This document shows, in pieces, positions 37,501 through 46,300 of a DNA stretch of 64,000 nt. The notes under the pieces were generated by a model, which was not told where the DNA came from, did not search any database, and worked only from the letters and a program-made list of their open reading frames with translations. The stretch lies in assembly GCF_001550095.1 (NCBI RefSeq), contig NZ_LRUC01000052.1, forward strand, positions 1-64,000. The letters are read 5' to 3'. Position 1 is the stretch's first letter. The number at the start of each line of letters is the position of its first letter. The position numbers and the translations under genes were made by a program. Origin of the DNA: Celeribacter ethanolicus. GTDB lineage: Bacteria; Pseudomonadota; Alphaproteobacteria; Rhodobacterales; Rhodobacteraceae.

Positions 37501-38208
37501 CTCTCCGACCATCTCGTCAAACGCGCCATCTGGCTCGTCGGCGGCGATGGCTGGGCCTATGACATCGGCTATGGCGGGCTCGATCACGTCCTCGCCTCGG
37601 GCCGCAACGTCAACATCCTCGTGATGGACACGGAGGTCTATTCCAACACCGGCGGGCAGGCCTCCAAAGCCACGCCTCTGGGCGCCATCGCCAAATTCGC
37701 CGCCGCCGGCAAGCGCACCAACCGCAAAGACATGGCACTGCAAGCCATCGCTTACGGCAATGTCTACGTCGCGCAGGTCGCTCTGGGCGCCAATCCGCAG
37801 CAAACGCTCCGCGCCTTCCGCGAAGCCGAAGCATGGGACGGTCCCTCGATCATCCTCGCCTATTCGCATTGCATCGCCCATGGCATCGACATGCGCAAAG
37901 GTCTGAACCAACAGCAAAAAGCGGTGAAATCCGGCTATTGGCCTCTGCTGCGCTACGACCCGGCGCTGCATGGATCGGGCACGCCGCCCTTCATGCTCGA
38001 CAGCCCGCGCCCGACCTTGCCGTTCAAGGATTACGCTTACGGCGAACTGCGCTACCGCCAGCTCACGCAATCGCGCCCCGAGGAAGCCGCCGAGCTTCTG
38101 GAAATGGCGCAATCCGGCATCCTGGACAAATACCGCACCTATGAGGAATTTGCCGAGATGGAAAAAGGCCCGGACCCGAGCCGGGTGATGGGAACCGGAT
38201 CGTTCTGA
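34573..38208 (+). CDS. nifJ: Pyruvate:ferredoxin (flavodoxin) oxidoreductase, single chain
   Basis: Interconverts pyruvate + CoA and acetyl-CoA + CO2 with ferredoxin or flavodoxin. The 1211-residue chain has the order of the homodimeric bacterial enzyme: N-terminal pyruvate-binding domain (YPITPSSPMAELADDW), the central gamma-like domain (GADGTVGANKNS), two 4Fe-4S motifs (CIQCGQCSFVCP near residue 712 and CTGCGLCIEACPA near 766), the third-cluster Cys in CAGCG (near 838) and the TPP site GDGWAYDIGYGGLDH (near 992) with VYSNTGGQASKATP. It is oxygen-sensitive in most organisms, which fits the FNR-type box ahead of the operon. A long terminator follows. Confidence 0.96.
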   Translation: MLDHEHITPPSNETREATHSHATMDGNAAVAHIAYRVNEVCSIYPITPSSPMAELADDWTAQGVHNIWGDIPVIQEMQSEGGAAGTVHGSLQAGALTTTFTASQGLMLMLPNMFKIAGELTPTVFHVAARSLATHALSIFGDHADVMAARSTGFAMLAASSVQEAHDMALVAHAATLKARIPFIHFFDGFRTSHEVNTLDLIPDTQIRTMIDDDLVRAHRKRALSPENPFIRGTAQNPDVFFQSREAANPFYAAVPDIVDSEMLKLGQMTGRKYRPFDYTGAPDATRLVIAMGSGTDVIRETVEDLTAKGEKIGMIAVRLYRPFSAKHLFAVLPDTVEKIAVLDRSKEPGTTGEPLYLDVVSALAEAVAIGTRDTMPRVIGGRYGLSSKDFTPAQVKAVFDNLLKDKPKTNFTVGIHDDVSFTSLKVDPTYDIEKDNVVRAVFYGLGADGTVGANKNSVKIIAAEPDHYAQGYFVYDSHKSGAVTESHLRFGPEPIEAPYLIASANFVACHQFHFLMKMDVLKLAKPGATFLLNSPYGAEATWDRLPRSVQQGIIDKGLKLYTIDATTAARELGLGGRTNTILQTCFFALSGVLPRDEAIAKIKYAIEKTYAKKGREVVEKNFAAVDGALAGLHEIPVPAAPTSVIERPSLVPDDAPTFVRDVTAKMMEGIGDDIPVSALPVDGTFPSGTAAWEKRNVADEVPVWIADECIQCGQCSFVCPHSVIRAKYFDEELLANAPEGFKSAPVNARGYPDAEFALEFYLEDCTGCGLCIEACPAISEDDPTHKAINLHLKEDLPERERENIAFFESLPVNDRSRVDFANVRGVQFLEPLFEFPGACAGCGETPYVKLLSQLFGDRLMVANATGCSSIYGGNLPVTPWTVNAEGRGPAWANSLFEDNAEFGLGFRLAADKQTALAQDILKRLAPDVGQELVDAILTAPQVRESEIRTQRERVGLLKTKLLALPRTEDIEHLLSLSDHLVKRAIWLVGGDGWAYDIGYGGLDHVLASGRNVNILVMDTEVYSNTGGQASKATPLGAIAKFAAAGKRTNRKDMALQAIAYGNVYVAQVALGANPQQTLRAFREAEAWDGPSIILAYSHCIAHGIDMRKGLNQQQKAVKSGYWPLLRYDPALHGSGTPPFMLDSPRPTLPFKDYAYGELRYRQLTQSRPEEAAELLEMAQSGILDKYRTYEEFAEMEKGPDPSRVMGTGSF

Positions 38209-38211
38209 CGC

Positions 38212-38251
38212 AATGGCCCCCGGTCAGGTCATTCTGACCGGGGGCCATTTT
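38212..38251 (+). terminator. Strong terminator after the PFOR operon
   Basis: A perfect 16-base stem (38212-38227 with 38234-38249) around a 6-base loop, ending in a short T-run. It starts four bases after the PFOR stop. Confidence 0.85.
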
Positions 38252-38432
38252 GAAATCCGCGTGTCCGCGCCAGGGCTTGCGTCCAACCGATTGCATCCTT
38301 GAAGTCACGCTCGTCGATACATTCCCGACACCTCCCCGGAACAACTTGCGTTTTCGCGGGTTTCCCCTAGGTATGATCCAATGCGGAAAGCTGCTCTTCC
38401 GCCCAGAAAGATGTCTTAAAAAGGACCCTGCC

Positions 38433-39104
38433 ATGTTGACACGCCGCCATTTCATCCAGACCTCCACCGCGCTGTTTTCTGCCACGGCGCTCGGGACGGT
38501 GGCGGGCTCCCCCGCGATGGCCGCCGGGAAAGGCGACTGGGATGCCTGGGACGCGCAGGTGACGCCCGCAGGCTTCGATCTCGAAACCACCAACCCCTGG
38601 GGGCTGCACACCCGCTTCCTGCCGCGCCGGGTCGAGGCGAAATCCGGTCTGACGCCGGGCGACATCCATGTCGATGCCGTGGCGCGCTATCTCTACCTCG
38701 TCGAGGACGGTGGCACTGCGATGCGCTACGGCGTGGCGATCGGGCGCGACGGACTTTACACGCCGGGCACCTACACGATCAAGCGCAAGGCGAAATGGCC
38801 GACCTGGACGCCGACCGCCAACATGATCAAGCGCGAGCCGGAGATTTATGCGCAATACGCGAACGGTATGGAGCCGGGGCCGCGCAACGCGCTCGGCTCG
38901 CGCGCGCTCTATCTTTATGTCGGCAATCGCGACACCTACCTGCGCATCCACGGCACGCCCTACCCGCGTTCCATCGGCACGCGGGCCAGCTCCGGCTGTG
39001 TGCGCATGGTCATGGCCCATGTCATCGACCTCTACGAGCGTGTCGACACCGGTTCTGTGGCGCATCTTTACCCGGCCGAACATTACGTGACGGCGACGAG
39101 CTGA
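38433..39104 (+). CDS. L,D-transpeptidase, Tat/Sec exported
   Basis: A 223-residue periplasmic YkuD-type enzyme that crosslinks peptidoglycan or attaches proteins to it. It starts at ATG 38433 with AAAGGA upstream. The signal (MLTRRHFIQTSTALFSATAL) begins with an RR-x-F pattern typical of Tat export. The catalytic motif is HGTPYPRSIGTRASSGCVRM (His near 172, nucleophile Cys near 188). The domain begins at about residue 70 (DIHVDAVARYLYLVEDGGTA). It is a single-gene unit between two terminators. Confidence 0.93.
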   Translation: MLTRRHFIQTSTALFSATALGTVAGSPAMAAGKGDWDAWDAQVTPAGFDLETTNPWGLHTRFLPRRVEAKSGLTPGDIHVDAVARYLYLVEDGGTAMRYGVAIGRDGLYTPGTYTIKRKAKWPTWTPTANMIKREPEIYAQYANGMEPGPRNALGSRALYLYVGNRDTYLRIHGTPYPRSIGTRASSGCVRMVMAHVIDLYERVDTGSVAHLYPAEHYVTATS

Positions 39105-39145
39105 GCCGCATCCCGCGCGCGAAAGCTCACGAACCAGACCTGCGA

Positions 39146-39175
39146 AAAAGGCGGTGGATTGCTCCACCGCCTTTT
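39146..39175. terminator. Terminator between convergent genes
   Basis: AAAAGGCGGTGGA and TCCACCGCCTTTT pair perfectly around a 4-base loop, with A-run and T-run on either side, so it can work in both directions. Confidence 0.88.
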
Positions 39176-39222
39176 CATTTCTCCCGCGCCATAGCGCCCG
39201 GTTCATGCCCGCCGGACAAGGC

Positions 39223-39504
39223 TCACATCGCCGTCTCAAGCTTCTCCGGAGCCTGCGCACAGATCACGCGGCCATCCTCGGCGCGCAGCGGCAGCATCGT
39301 GTTCTCGACCGGCCCCTCATGCGAATACCAATAGCAGCCATCCGCCGGATTGAGTTGCACGGCGGAGAGATTCTGATAGGGCGCGGCCAGCGCGATCACA
39401 GCCTCCGGCACCTCTGTCAAAAATCCGTCCGCCGTCGTTTTCGGCATCGGCGTCGCGCAGCCCGCCAAGGCCAGAAGCCCGCCAAGCACCAGAAGATGTT
39501 TCAT
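39223..39504 (-). CDS. Small lipoprotein, unknown function
   Basis: A 93-residue precursor with a lipobox LAGC (signal MKHLLVLGGLLALAGC, lipidation at Cys16), so a membrane-anchored periplasmic protein. ATG 39504 is preferred to the upstream frame because it begins the signal. The mature part contains DGCYWYSHEGPVENTMLPL and a final Cys in VICAQ, probably disulfide-bonded. I do not recognise a family. It is convergent with the L,D-transpeptidase, which suggests no direct link. Confidence 0.75.
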   Translation of the reverse strand: MKHLLVLGGLLALAGCATPMPKTTADGFLTEVPEAVIALAAPYQNLSAVQLNPADGCYWYSHEGPVENTMLPLRAEDGRVICAQAPEKLETAM

Positions 39505-39659
39505 CCGATCTGTTCCTTTCGTGATCGTCATACCCGGTCTTACCCCTTATGTTTTATATGTTTTGCCAGTTCTGTTGCCCAGTCAAACCTCTTCCCTCGC
39601 CCCACCTCATGGTCCGGGAAAACGGTCGGAAGCGTTGCCGTCAGGCCGCGCCCTCAGGA

Positions 39660-40613
39660 TCAATTCACCGCAGAGGGAAAAGGTTCCCCATCGAAATAGG
39701 CTTTGAGATTGGCACATTGCGCAATCGACATGGCGCGCCGGGTTTCCACTGTCGACGAGGCCTGATGCGGTTGCAAAAGCACATTCGGAAGCGCGATCAG
39801 CCGGGCATCGACATTGGGCTCGTTATAGAACACATCGAGCCCCGCCCCCGCGATCCGGCCCGCCTCCAGCGCTTCGATCAAGGCCTCCTCGTCGAGACAG
39901 GTGCCGCGCGCGATGTTGATCACCACGCCACGCGGTCCGAGGGCGTCAATCGCGGCGCGGGACAGGTAGCCCCTGGTCTTCTCGCCCCCGACGACAGCCA
40001 CGACCATCCATTCGACAGCTTTCGCCAGCGACACCACATCCTCACCGTGATAGGTCCAGCCCTCTGGCGTGTCCTTGGCACGGCGCGAGGTATAATGCAC
40101 CTCCATGCCGAAGGCGGCACAGCGATCCGCGATGGCGCGCCCGATCCGGCCCATGCCCGCAATCCCCACGGTCGCGCCCGACATCTTACGATTGAGCGGA
40201 AGCTCCTTGCCCGAGGCCCATGTGCCGTTTCGCACCCAGCCGTCCCCCTTTACGATCTCCCGCGACCAAGCGAGCATCATCGCCAGCGCCAGATCGGCCA
40301 CATCCTCATTGAGCACATCGGGCGTGTTGGTCACGGTGATGCCGCGTGCACTGGCCGCCGCCACGTCGATGGCGTCATAGCCCACGCCGAATTGCGCAAT
40401 CACCCTGAGGTTCGGAAACAGGTCCATCGCCGCTCCGTCGATCGGCTTGTGCCCCTTGTTGGCAATCGCCCGGATCGCCAGACGCGCCGCCTCCGGCATC
40501 GCCGCGCGCGCCTCGGGCGTTCCGGCCAGCACCGCCGGCCCCACCGCCTCGATCCGGGCCTTTTCATCTTCGGTGAAATACGGGGCGGAAATCAGAATCG
40601 CGGGATGTGTCAT
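39660..40613 (-). CDS. D-2-hydroxyacid dehydrogenase (GhrB/hydroxypyruvate reductase-like)
   Basis: A 317-residue NAD(P)-dependent dehydrogenase, probably acting on glyoxylate, hydroxypyruvate or a related 2-ketoacid. The start is ATG 40613. The catalytic domain has FGVGYDAIDVAAASARGI; the nucleotide site is GIAGMGRIGRAIADRC; the catalytic Arg is in NIARGTCLDEEAL, the Glu in GLDVFYNEP and the His in LLQPHQASST. The position after RR in HYTSRRAKDTPEG suggests NADPH preference, a guess from family habits. It stands alone between the lipoprotein and the Mrp/Mbx-like operon, which is divergent. Confidence 0.9.
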   Translation of the reverse strand: MTHPAILISAPYFTEDEKARIEAVGPAVLAGTPEARAAMPEAARLAIRAIANKGHKPIDGAAMDLFPNLRVIAQFGVGYDAIDVAAASARGITVTNTPDVLNEDVADLALAMMLAWSREIVKGDGWVRNGTWASGKELPLNRKMSGATVGIAGMGRIGRAIADRCAAFGMEVHYTSRRAKDTPEGWTYHGEDVVSLAKAVEWMVVAVVGGEKTRGYLSRAAIDALGPRGVVINIARGTCLDEEALIEALEAGRIAGAGLDVFYNEPNVDARLIALPNVLLQPHQASSTVETRRAMSIAQCANLKAYFDGEPFPSAVN

Positions 40614-40929
40614 GGCGCAGCCTCTCTGTCGTCCGGCGCAACAGCGCCATGTGCATTTTCCTAAGCGATCCCGACGCCTATGGAAACCGATGCCGACAGG
40701 CAGAGCGAAAAAACCGTCCGAAAACACCTCTCCGGGGGCAAAAAACCGCATTTCTTTGTCCGAAGTCAAATTAAGATCTTTGAATATGTGGTCTAACCGC
40801 CGCAGGACAGCGCGAACACTCCTCCCACGTCATGGTCTCTGTCTGCAACATGCCATGTTTTCGGATCGCACCGGTCGCAGCCCCGCGACACCGGGTGGAG
40901 AAGGTTTGCCCCATTCGGAGGCCGCTTTC
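40614..40929. other. Divergent promoter region of the Mrp/Mbx-like operon
   Basis: This 316-base gap separates the divergent dehydrogenase and the antiporter-oxidoreductase operon. It holds no supported gene. The dyad TCAAA-N8-TTTGA at 40766-40783, with AGATCT inside, is the only operator-like structure I see. I find no FNR-type box here. The ribosome binding site GGAGG at 40917-40921 fixes the start of the first gene. Confidence 0.4.
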
Positions 40930-41469
40930 ATGAGCGACACGGACATTTCCCTACCGGGCCCGACCACCCCCCCGCCGCTCAGACGGCTGGCGACACGGCT
41001 TTTCACGACGCTTCTGCTGTTCTGGCTGATGCTGAACGGCTCCCTCTCTCCCGCGACCCTTGTCACTGGCGTGATCGTCGCCGGGCTGATCGCGATGGTC
41101 TTCGCCCGTGATCTGTCCTTTCTGTCCGGCTTCAATTTGACGCCCGCGGGGATTGGCGCGGCGTTTCTGTTCATCGGGTATTTCCTCAAGGAGTTGGTGA
41201 AGGCCAATCTGGCCCTTGCCCGGCTGGTCCTCACCCCGTCGCTCCCCATCGCACCCGCCATCGTGAAAGTGCGCACCAAGCTCACCGATCCGGTCGGGCG
41301 GCTTTTGCTCGCCAACGCGATCACGCTGACGCCGGGCACGCTGACCTGCGAGATCAAGGGCGATCACCTCTATATCCACTGGGTCGTCGCCAAAGACACC
41401 GACCACGAGGTCGCCACGCAAGAGATCGTCGCGGGCTTCGAACATTATCTGGAGAAGATGTATGGCTGA
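40930..41469 (+). CDS. Mrp antiporter subunit E homologue (MbxA position)
   Basis: A 179-residue membrane protein with an MnhE/MrpE domain: two close N-terminal helices (RLFTTLLLFWLMLNGSL onward), then a cytoplasmic part with NAITLTPGTLTCEIKGDHLY and the TPGT motif of the family. Start fixed by GGAGG eight bases upstream. It is the first gene of a run in which nearly every stop overlaps the next start. In Mrp systems this subunit is needed for Na+/H+ antiport; in archaeal Mbh/Mbx it is the A subunit. Confidence 0.92.
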   Translation: MSDTDISLPGPTTPPPLRRLATRLFTTLLLFWLMLNGSLSPATLVTGVIVAGLIAMVFARDLSFLSGFNLTPAGIGAAFLFIGYFLKELVKANLALARLVLTPSLPIAPAIVKVRTKLTDPVGRLLLANAITLTPGTLTCEIKGDHLYIHWVVAKDTDHEVATQEIVAGFEHYLEKMYG

Positions 41470-41725
41470 CCTCCTCCTCTCGCTTGCAGCTCTCATCGCC
41501 GCCGTAGCCTTTGGCCTTGCCGCGTGGCGCTTCATCAAAGGCCCCCGCGCCACCGACCGCGTCGTGGCCTTCGATGCGCTCACGATCATCTCCGTCACTG
41601 GCATCGTGCTCGCCGCGCTGATCACCGGGCGGTCGATCTATCTCGACGTGGCGCTGGTATATGCGCTCCTGTCCTTCCTCGGCGTCATTACCGCCGCCCG
41701 CTATCTGGAAGGAGGCGAAGAATGA
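41462..41725 (+). CDS. Mrp antiporter subunit F homologue (MbxB position)
   Basis: An 87-residue protein with three membrane helices, MnhF/PhaF type. The helix pair around FGLAAWRFIKGPRATDRVVA and FDALTIISVTGIVLAALITG is the family signature. It overlaps the preceding gene by eight bases and the following one by four. Confidence 0.92.
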   Translation: MADLLLSLAALIAAVAFGLAAWRFIKGPRATDRVVAFDALTIISVTGIVLAALITGRSIYLDVALVYALLSFLGVITAARYLEGGEE

Positions 41726-42060
41726 TCCTGTCCGGCTTTCTCGACACATTGGGCGCGCTGGTTCTCTTGGGCGGCACCCTGTTTCTGGCCCTGGGCGGTC
41801 TGGGCCTTGTCCGCATGCCCGATGTCTACAACCGCATTCAGGCCGGCACCAAAGCGACCACTCTGGGCACGCTTCTCGTGCTTCTGGGCGCGGCGCTCAT
41901 TTCCCCCGCGTGGTCCGTCAAGCTCCTGCTGATCATGCTGTTCCTGATGTTCACCAACCCGCTGAGTTCTCAGGTTCTCGCCCGTGCCGCGCATCGTGCC
42001 GGTGTCGCACCCGTGGCCTCGAAAGACGCGCTCGCGGACGATGCGGAGGATCTGGCATGA
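41722..42060 (+). CDS. Mrp antiporter subunit G homologue (MbxC position)
   Basis: A 112-residue, three-helix MnhG/PhaG protein with LFLALGGLGLVRMPDVYNRI and AGTKATTLGTLLVLLGAAL. The ATG at 41722 is preceded by GGAGG. Four-base overlap with the next gene (ATGA). Confidence 0.92.
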   Translation: MILSGFLDTLGALVLLGGTLFLALGGLGLVRMPDVYNRIQAGTKATTLGTLLVLLGAALISPAWSVKLLLIMLFLMFTNPLSSQVLARAAHRAGVAPVASKDALADDAEDLA

Positions 42061-42308
42061 CGCTTCTGACCTTCATGGCAGCACTTCTGGCCGTCGCCAG
42101 CCTCGGCGCGGCGGTGATCGCGCTTGTCACCCGCTCCACCGTGGTCGCAGTATTGTCCGCCGGGTTGGTGTCCCTCTTCGCATCTGTGATGTTCCTGCTT
42201 CTGGCCGCGCCCGATGTGGCGATGACAGAGGCCGCCATCGGCTCTGGCCTCACCACCTTCCTCTTCTTCTTCGTCCTCGGGCGCATCCGCAGGGAGGGCA
42301 CGAAATGA
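42057..42308 (+). CDS. MbhD/DUF4040-like membrane subunit (MbxD position)
   Basis: An 83-residue protein of about three helices. VVAVLSAGLVSLFASVMFLL and APDVAMTEAAIGSG are the DUF4040/MbhD signature (the latter is also found in the C-terminal part of MrpA). In canonical bacterial Mrp this piece is part of MrpA; a separate gene is the archaeal Mbh/Mbx arrangement. Confidence 0.88.
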   Translation: MTLLTFMAALLAVASLGAAVIALVTRSTVVAVLSAGLVSLFASVMFLLLAAPDVAMTEAAIGSGLTTFLFFFVLGRIRREGTK

Positions 42309-43018
42309 ATTTCACCACCCGCAAAGCCATCCCCCTCGTTCTTCTGCTCCTTCTTGGCTCAGTCTTCTACGCGCTGTTCGCAGGATACACGCCGGACGAG
42401 ACCCTGAACCGTTCCGCCAGTTATTACGCCAGCCAGACGGTTCAGGACACCGGCGCGCAGAACGTGGTGACGGCGATCATCGTCACCTATCGCGGCCTTG
42501 ATACGCTGGGCGAGGTGACGGTTCTGTTCCTGACCGCCGCCATCGTCGGGCTGGTTCTGGCGCATTCGAAAGCGCCGAAAGGCCGCTCCGGCTCCGGCTT
42601 CCTGCCCTCGGGCGAATTGCTCACGACCGGCACGCGGATGCTCGTCCCCGTCATCCTGCTCTTCGGTGCTTACGTCTTCCTCAACGGCCACCTGACCCCC
42701 GGCGGCGGCTTTCAGGGCGGCGCGATCGTGGCTTCGGCCATGCTCCTGATGCTTTTGTCCGACTCGGCAGAGCGCTTCTCGCACCGGCTGATCTCCCGGA
42801 TCGAAAGCTCCGCAGGCCTCACCTATGTGATCCTCGGCCTTCTCGGCATGCTCTTCGCCGGAGGCTTTCTGGACAACCGCATCCTGCCTTTGGGCAGCTT
42901 CGGCTCGATCCTTTCGGCCGGGGCGATCCCGTTGATCTATGCCCTGATCGGGCTGAAAGTGGGGGCGGAGTTTTCCTCCATCCTGACTTCGCTCGAAGCA
43001 ACGGAGGACTCGCAATGA
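42305..43018 (+). CDS. MrpB-type subunit with MbhE-like N-terminus (MbxF position)
   Basis: A 237-residue membrane protein. The first 90 residues resemble MbhE (GAQNVVTAIIVTYRGLDTLG, EVTVLFLTAAIVGLVL); the rest is the MnhB domain (TRMLVPVILLFGAYVFLNGH, LTPGGGFQGGAIVASAMLLM). The merging of E and F matches the archaeal mbx set, which lacks a separate E gene. Confidence 0.9.
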   Translation: MNFTTRKAIPLVLLLLLGSVFYALFAGYTPDETLNRSASYYASQTVQDTGAQNVVTAIIVTYRGLDTLGEVTVLFLTAAIVGLVLAHSKAPKGRSGSGFLPSGELLTTGTRMLVPVILLFGAYVFLNGHLTPGGGFQGGAIVASAMLLMLLSDSAERFSHRLISRIESSAGLTYVILGLLGMLFAGGFLDNRILPLGSFGSILSAGAIPLIYALIGLKVGAEFSSILTSLEATEDSQ

Positions 43019-43374
43019 ACCTCGTTCAAATCTCCCTTGCGACCGGATTTCTGCTCATTCTTCTCGGGCTTTACGGCGCGTTGACGAACCGCGACATCCT
43101 CCGCATGATCGTCAGCTTCACCATCGCCGACACCGGCGTCAACGTGGTGCTGGTGGCCGTCGGCTACCTGCCCGGACGCGAAGCCCCGATCCTCGACACC
43201 ATCCCCGTCGCGGAGGCCGCAAGCCGCATCACCGACCCGGTGCCGCAAGCCTTGGTCCTCACCGCCATCGTCATCGGCCTCGGCGTCACCGCCCTGATGC
43301 TCGCCTACGCCTACCGGCTGTTCCGCGCCCGCGGCAGCCTCGACATCTCTGAGTTTACGGAGCTGAAATGGTAA
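43015..43374 (+). CDS. MrpC/NuoK-like subunit (MbxG position)
   Basis: A 119-residue, three-helix protein homologous to NuoK and MrpC, with GLYGALTNRDILRMIVSFTI and DPVPQALVLTAIVIGLGVTA. NuoK-type subunits carry buried acidic residues for ion passage. It overlaps the next gene by seven bases. Confidence 0.92.
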   Translation: MNLVQISLATGFLLILLGLYGALTNRDILRMIVSFTIADTGVNVVLVAVGYLPGREAPILDTIPVAEAASRITDPVPQALVLTAIVIGLGVTALMLAYAYRLFRARGSLDISEFTELKW

Positions 43375-46300
43375 GCCCTCTTCTGATCCTTGTGGCCGGC
43401 TTGGGGGCGGCCTTCCTCCTCGGGCTTCTGCGCGACACCTCCGAACGCGTGGCCTTTTACGTGACCGTGGCCGCGCTTGGCTTCATGAGCTTCGTGGCCC
43501 TGTCCTGGACCGTCTCTCTGGCGCTTGGACAGGTGCAGCCGGTTGACATCTATACAGCAGACGCCCGTCCGCCCTTTGCGATCAACCTGCGCATGGGCTT
43601 GCCGGAGGCAACCCTTGCCTCCGTTGTCGCCCTCATCGGGCTCCTGTCCGCCGTCTTCATGCGCCGCGATCTGATGCGGCTCGGGCGGCAGTCGATGGCG
43701 GTTCTTCTGGTGCTGATCATGGCGCTGTCGGGCCTGATCATGACGCGCGATCTGTTCAACCTTTTCGTCTTCATCGAGCTGATCGTCATTGCCTCCGCCG
43801 GGCTGGTTTTGCTGTCGCAGGACACCCGCGCGCTGGGAGCCGGGTTCAAATACCTGATCGTGTCGCAGGTCATCTCGATCCTGTTGCTGATCGGCGTGAT
43901 CTTTACCTATCATGCCAACGGCTCGCTCAACATCGACGACATCGCCGCCACACCGATGGGCTTCACCGGGGCTTCTCTGGCGATGTTCCTCGTGCTGATC
44001 GCGCTGGTCCTCGAACTCAAACCCTTCCCTGCCAATGGCTGGGCCCTGGACATTTACGAATCCGCCCATCCTGGCTTTTCGGCGCTGTTTTCCGCCGCCT
44101 CCGGAACGGCCACGCTCTTTGCCGTTCTGAAACTGTTCGAAGCCTCCGGTCCCGACTGGGCGCCGCTTGCGACCGGCATCGGCCTTGTAACCTTCGTCGG
44201 CGCGAATGTCCTCGCGCTGGCCCAGGATCACGGCCGCCGCCTGCTGGGCTATTCCTCCGTCGGCCAGATCGGGCTTGTGCTCATGGTCGTGGGCTATGGG
44301 GCCGACTGGGGCGTGGGGCTGTATTATGTCGCGGGTGGTCTGTTGATCTCGCATGCCATCGCCAAGGCCGGGTTGTTCTGGCTTTCCGGCATGGTCAAAG
44401 CGCGGCAGCTCACCGATTGGGCAGCGCTGCGACAGAACCCGGTTCTGGTCGTGGCCTTTGCCACATTCATCGCCATGCTCTCGGGCCTGCCGCCCTTCCC
44501 CGCCTTCTATGCCAAATGGACGCTGGTCCATGCCATGGCGGAGTATGCCGACTACCCGCTGATGGCGATCTTCCTGATCGCGGCGCTCATTGAGGCCGCC
44601 GTGCTGTTTCGCTGGTTCGGCATGGCGATCAAACGCGAAGCCACCCTCCCGCTCGCCTATAACCTCAGCCATGAAACCGTCGTTCTGATCGCCATGACGG
44701 CGGGTTGGGTTTTGAGCTTTGTCTGGGGGCCCCTGTCAGGCTTCGACAATCTGGTGACAGTTGTACCTTTCCTCTTTGCGCTTCTGTTCCTGCCGCTCGA
44801 CATCCTGCCCGCGCGGATCAAAAACGTGATCGCGATTGCCGGGCTGGTGGTCTGGTACGTCACCTCGACTGGCGGGCTCGATCCGCTGCGGATGATCTTC
44901 CTGACCATCATGGTTCTGGGCGGCGCACTTTTGCTTTTGGCCTCCTTCCACGCCAAGGGCCGTCGCATGGGGTTCTACACACCCGCGATGCTGATGTTCG
45001 CCGGCATGGCGCTTCTGGTCACCTCAACCACCAGTTTTCAGTTCTTCGCGGCCTGGGAATTCCTCACCGTCGGGTCCTATTTCCTGATCCTGCGCGGGGC
45101 TAACAGCGAACCCCATGCGCTCTCTTATATCACCTTCTCCTTAGGCGGCGCTTTCGCCCTGCTCGCAGGCTTCGCCATCGCGGCGGAAGGCCATTACACC
45201 TTCTATCTCGAAGACCTCTCCGAAGTGGCCCCCGAGCTTGCGCCCTATGTCTTTGTCCTGCTGGCGGCGGGGTTCCTGACGAAAACCGCCACCATGGGGC
45301 TTCACATCTGGCTTCCGGGCGCGCATGCCGAGGCCGAGACAGACGTCTCGCCGATGGTCTCCGGTATCTTGCTCAAAGCCGGTCTCTTCGGGCTCTTCGT
45401 TCTGGTCATGGAAATGGGACGGCAAGAGCTTTACGGCGTAGACCTCACGGTCGTTTTGGTCTGGCTGGGTGCCATCTCTGCCTTCATCGGCGCGGTGCTC
45501 GCGGCCTTTCAGGAAGACGCCAAACGGCTTCTGGCCTATAGCTCGATTTCCCAGATGGGCTATGCACTTTTCGGTCTCGCGCTGATGAACCATCTCGGCT
45601 GGCTTCTGGCCATGATGTTCGCGATCAACCATTTCGTCTACAAGAGCATGCTCTTCCTCGCCGTCGGCGGCGTGAAAGAACGCACCCACACCAAGCTCAT
45701 GTACAAAATGGGCGGGCTGATCACGCTCATGCCCTATAGCTTTGTCTCCGTCCTCGTCGGCATCATCGCCATGTCGGGCGTGCCGCCGCTGTCGGGGTTT
45801 GGCGGGCGCTGGATTTTCTACAATGCGATCATGACCACCGATCTGCGCCTGCCGATGATCCTGATCTTCATGGCCGGTCCCGTGGGCTTTCTCTATCTCT
45901 TCCGGCTGATCCACACGATCTTCCTCGGTCAGCCGAAAGACGAGCTGCGCAAGGTGAAAGAAGCCCCGTTCTGGATCCTCCTGCCGCAGATGATTTTCGT
46001 CGCCTTCCTGATCGCCTTCGCAGCCCTCCCCGGCATGATCCTCCAGCGCGTCGATGGCTATATCGGCACGCTCTTTGGCGACCGGCCGCTGGTCTGGACG
46101 GGGCGGATCATCGACAGCCAATACGGCACATGGAACCCGGTGGCGATCTGGGGCGTGATCATCGCGGTCTTCGTCACAGTGCTCCTGCTGCTCGTCTGGA
46201 TGAACCACAACGCCCAGCGCGTGAAGCAATTCAACATCGTCTTCTCGGCGGAACGTCCGTTCAAACCGCAGACCACGCATTTCGCATGGAACTTCTTTGC

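Noticed and set aside
40766-40783. An FNR box before the Mbx-like operon
   Set aside because: The dyad TCAAA-N8-TTTGA has the wrong sequence and spacing for TTGAT-N4-ATCAA.
40930-43374. A plain Mrp Na+/H+ antiporter operon
   Set aside because: The E-F-G-B-C genes look like Mrp but run directly, with overlaps, into NuoH/B/C/D-like genes, and MrpA is replaced by a separate MbhD-like gene and the fused subunit.
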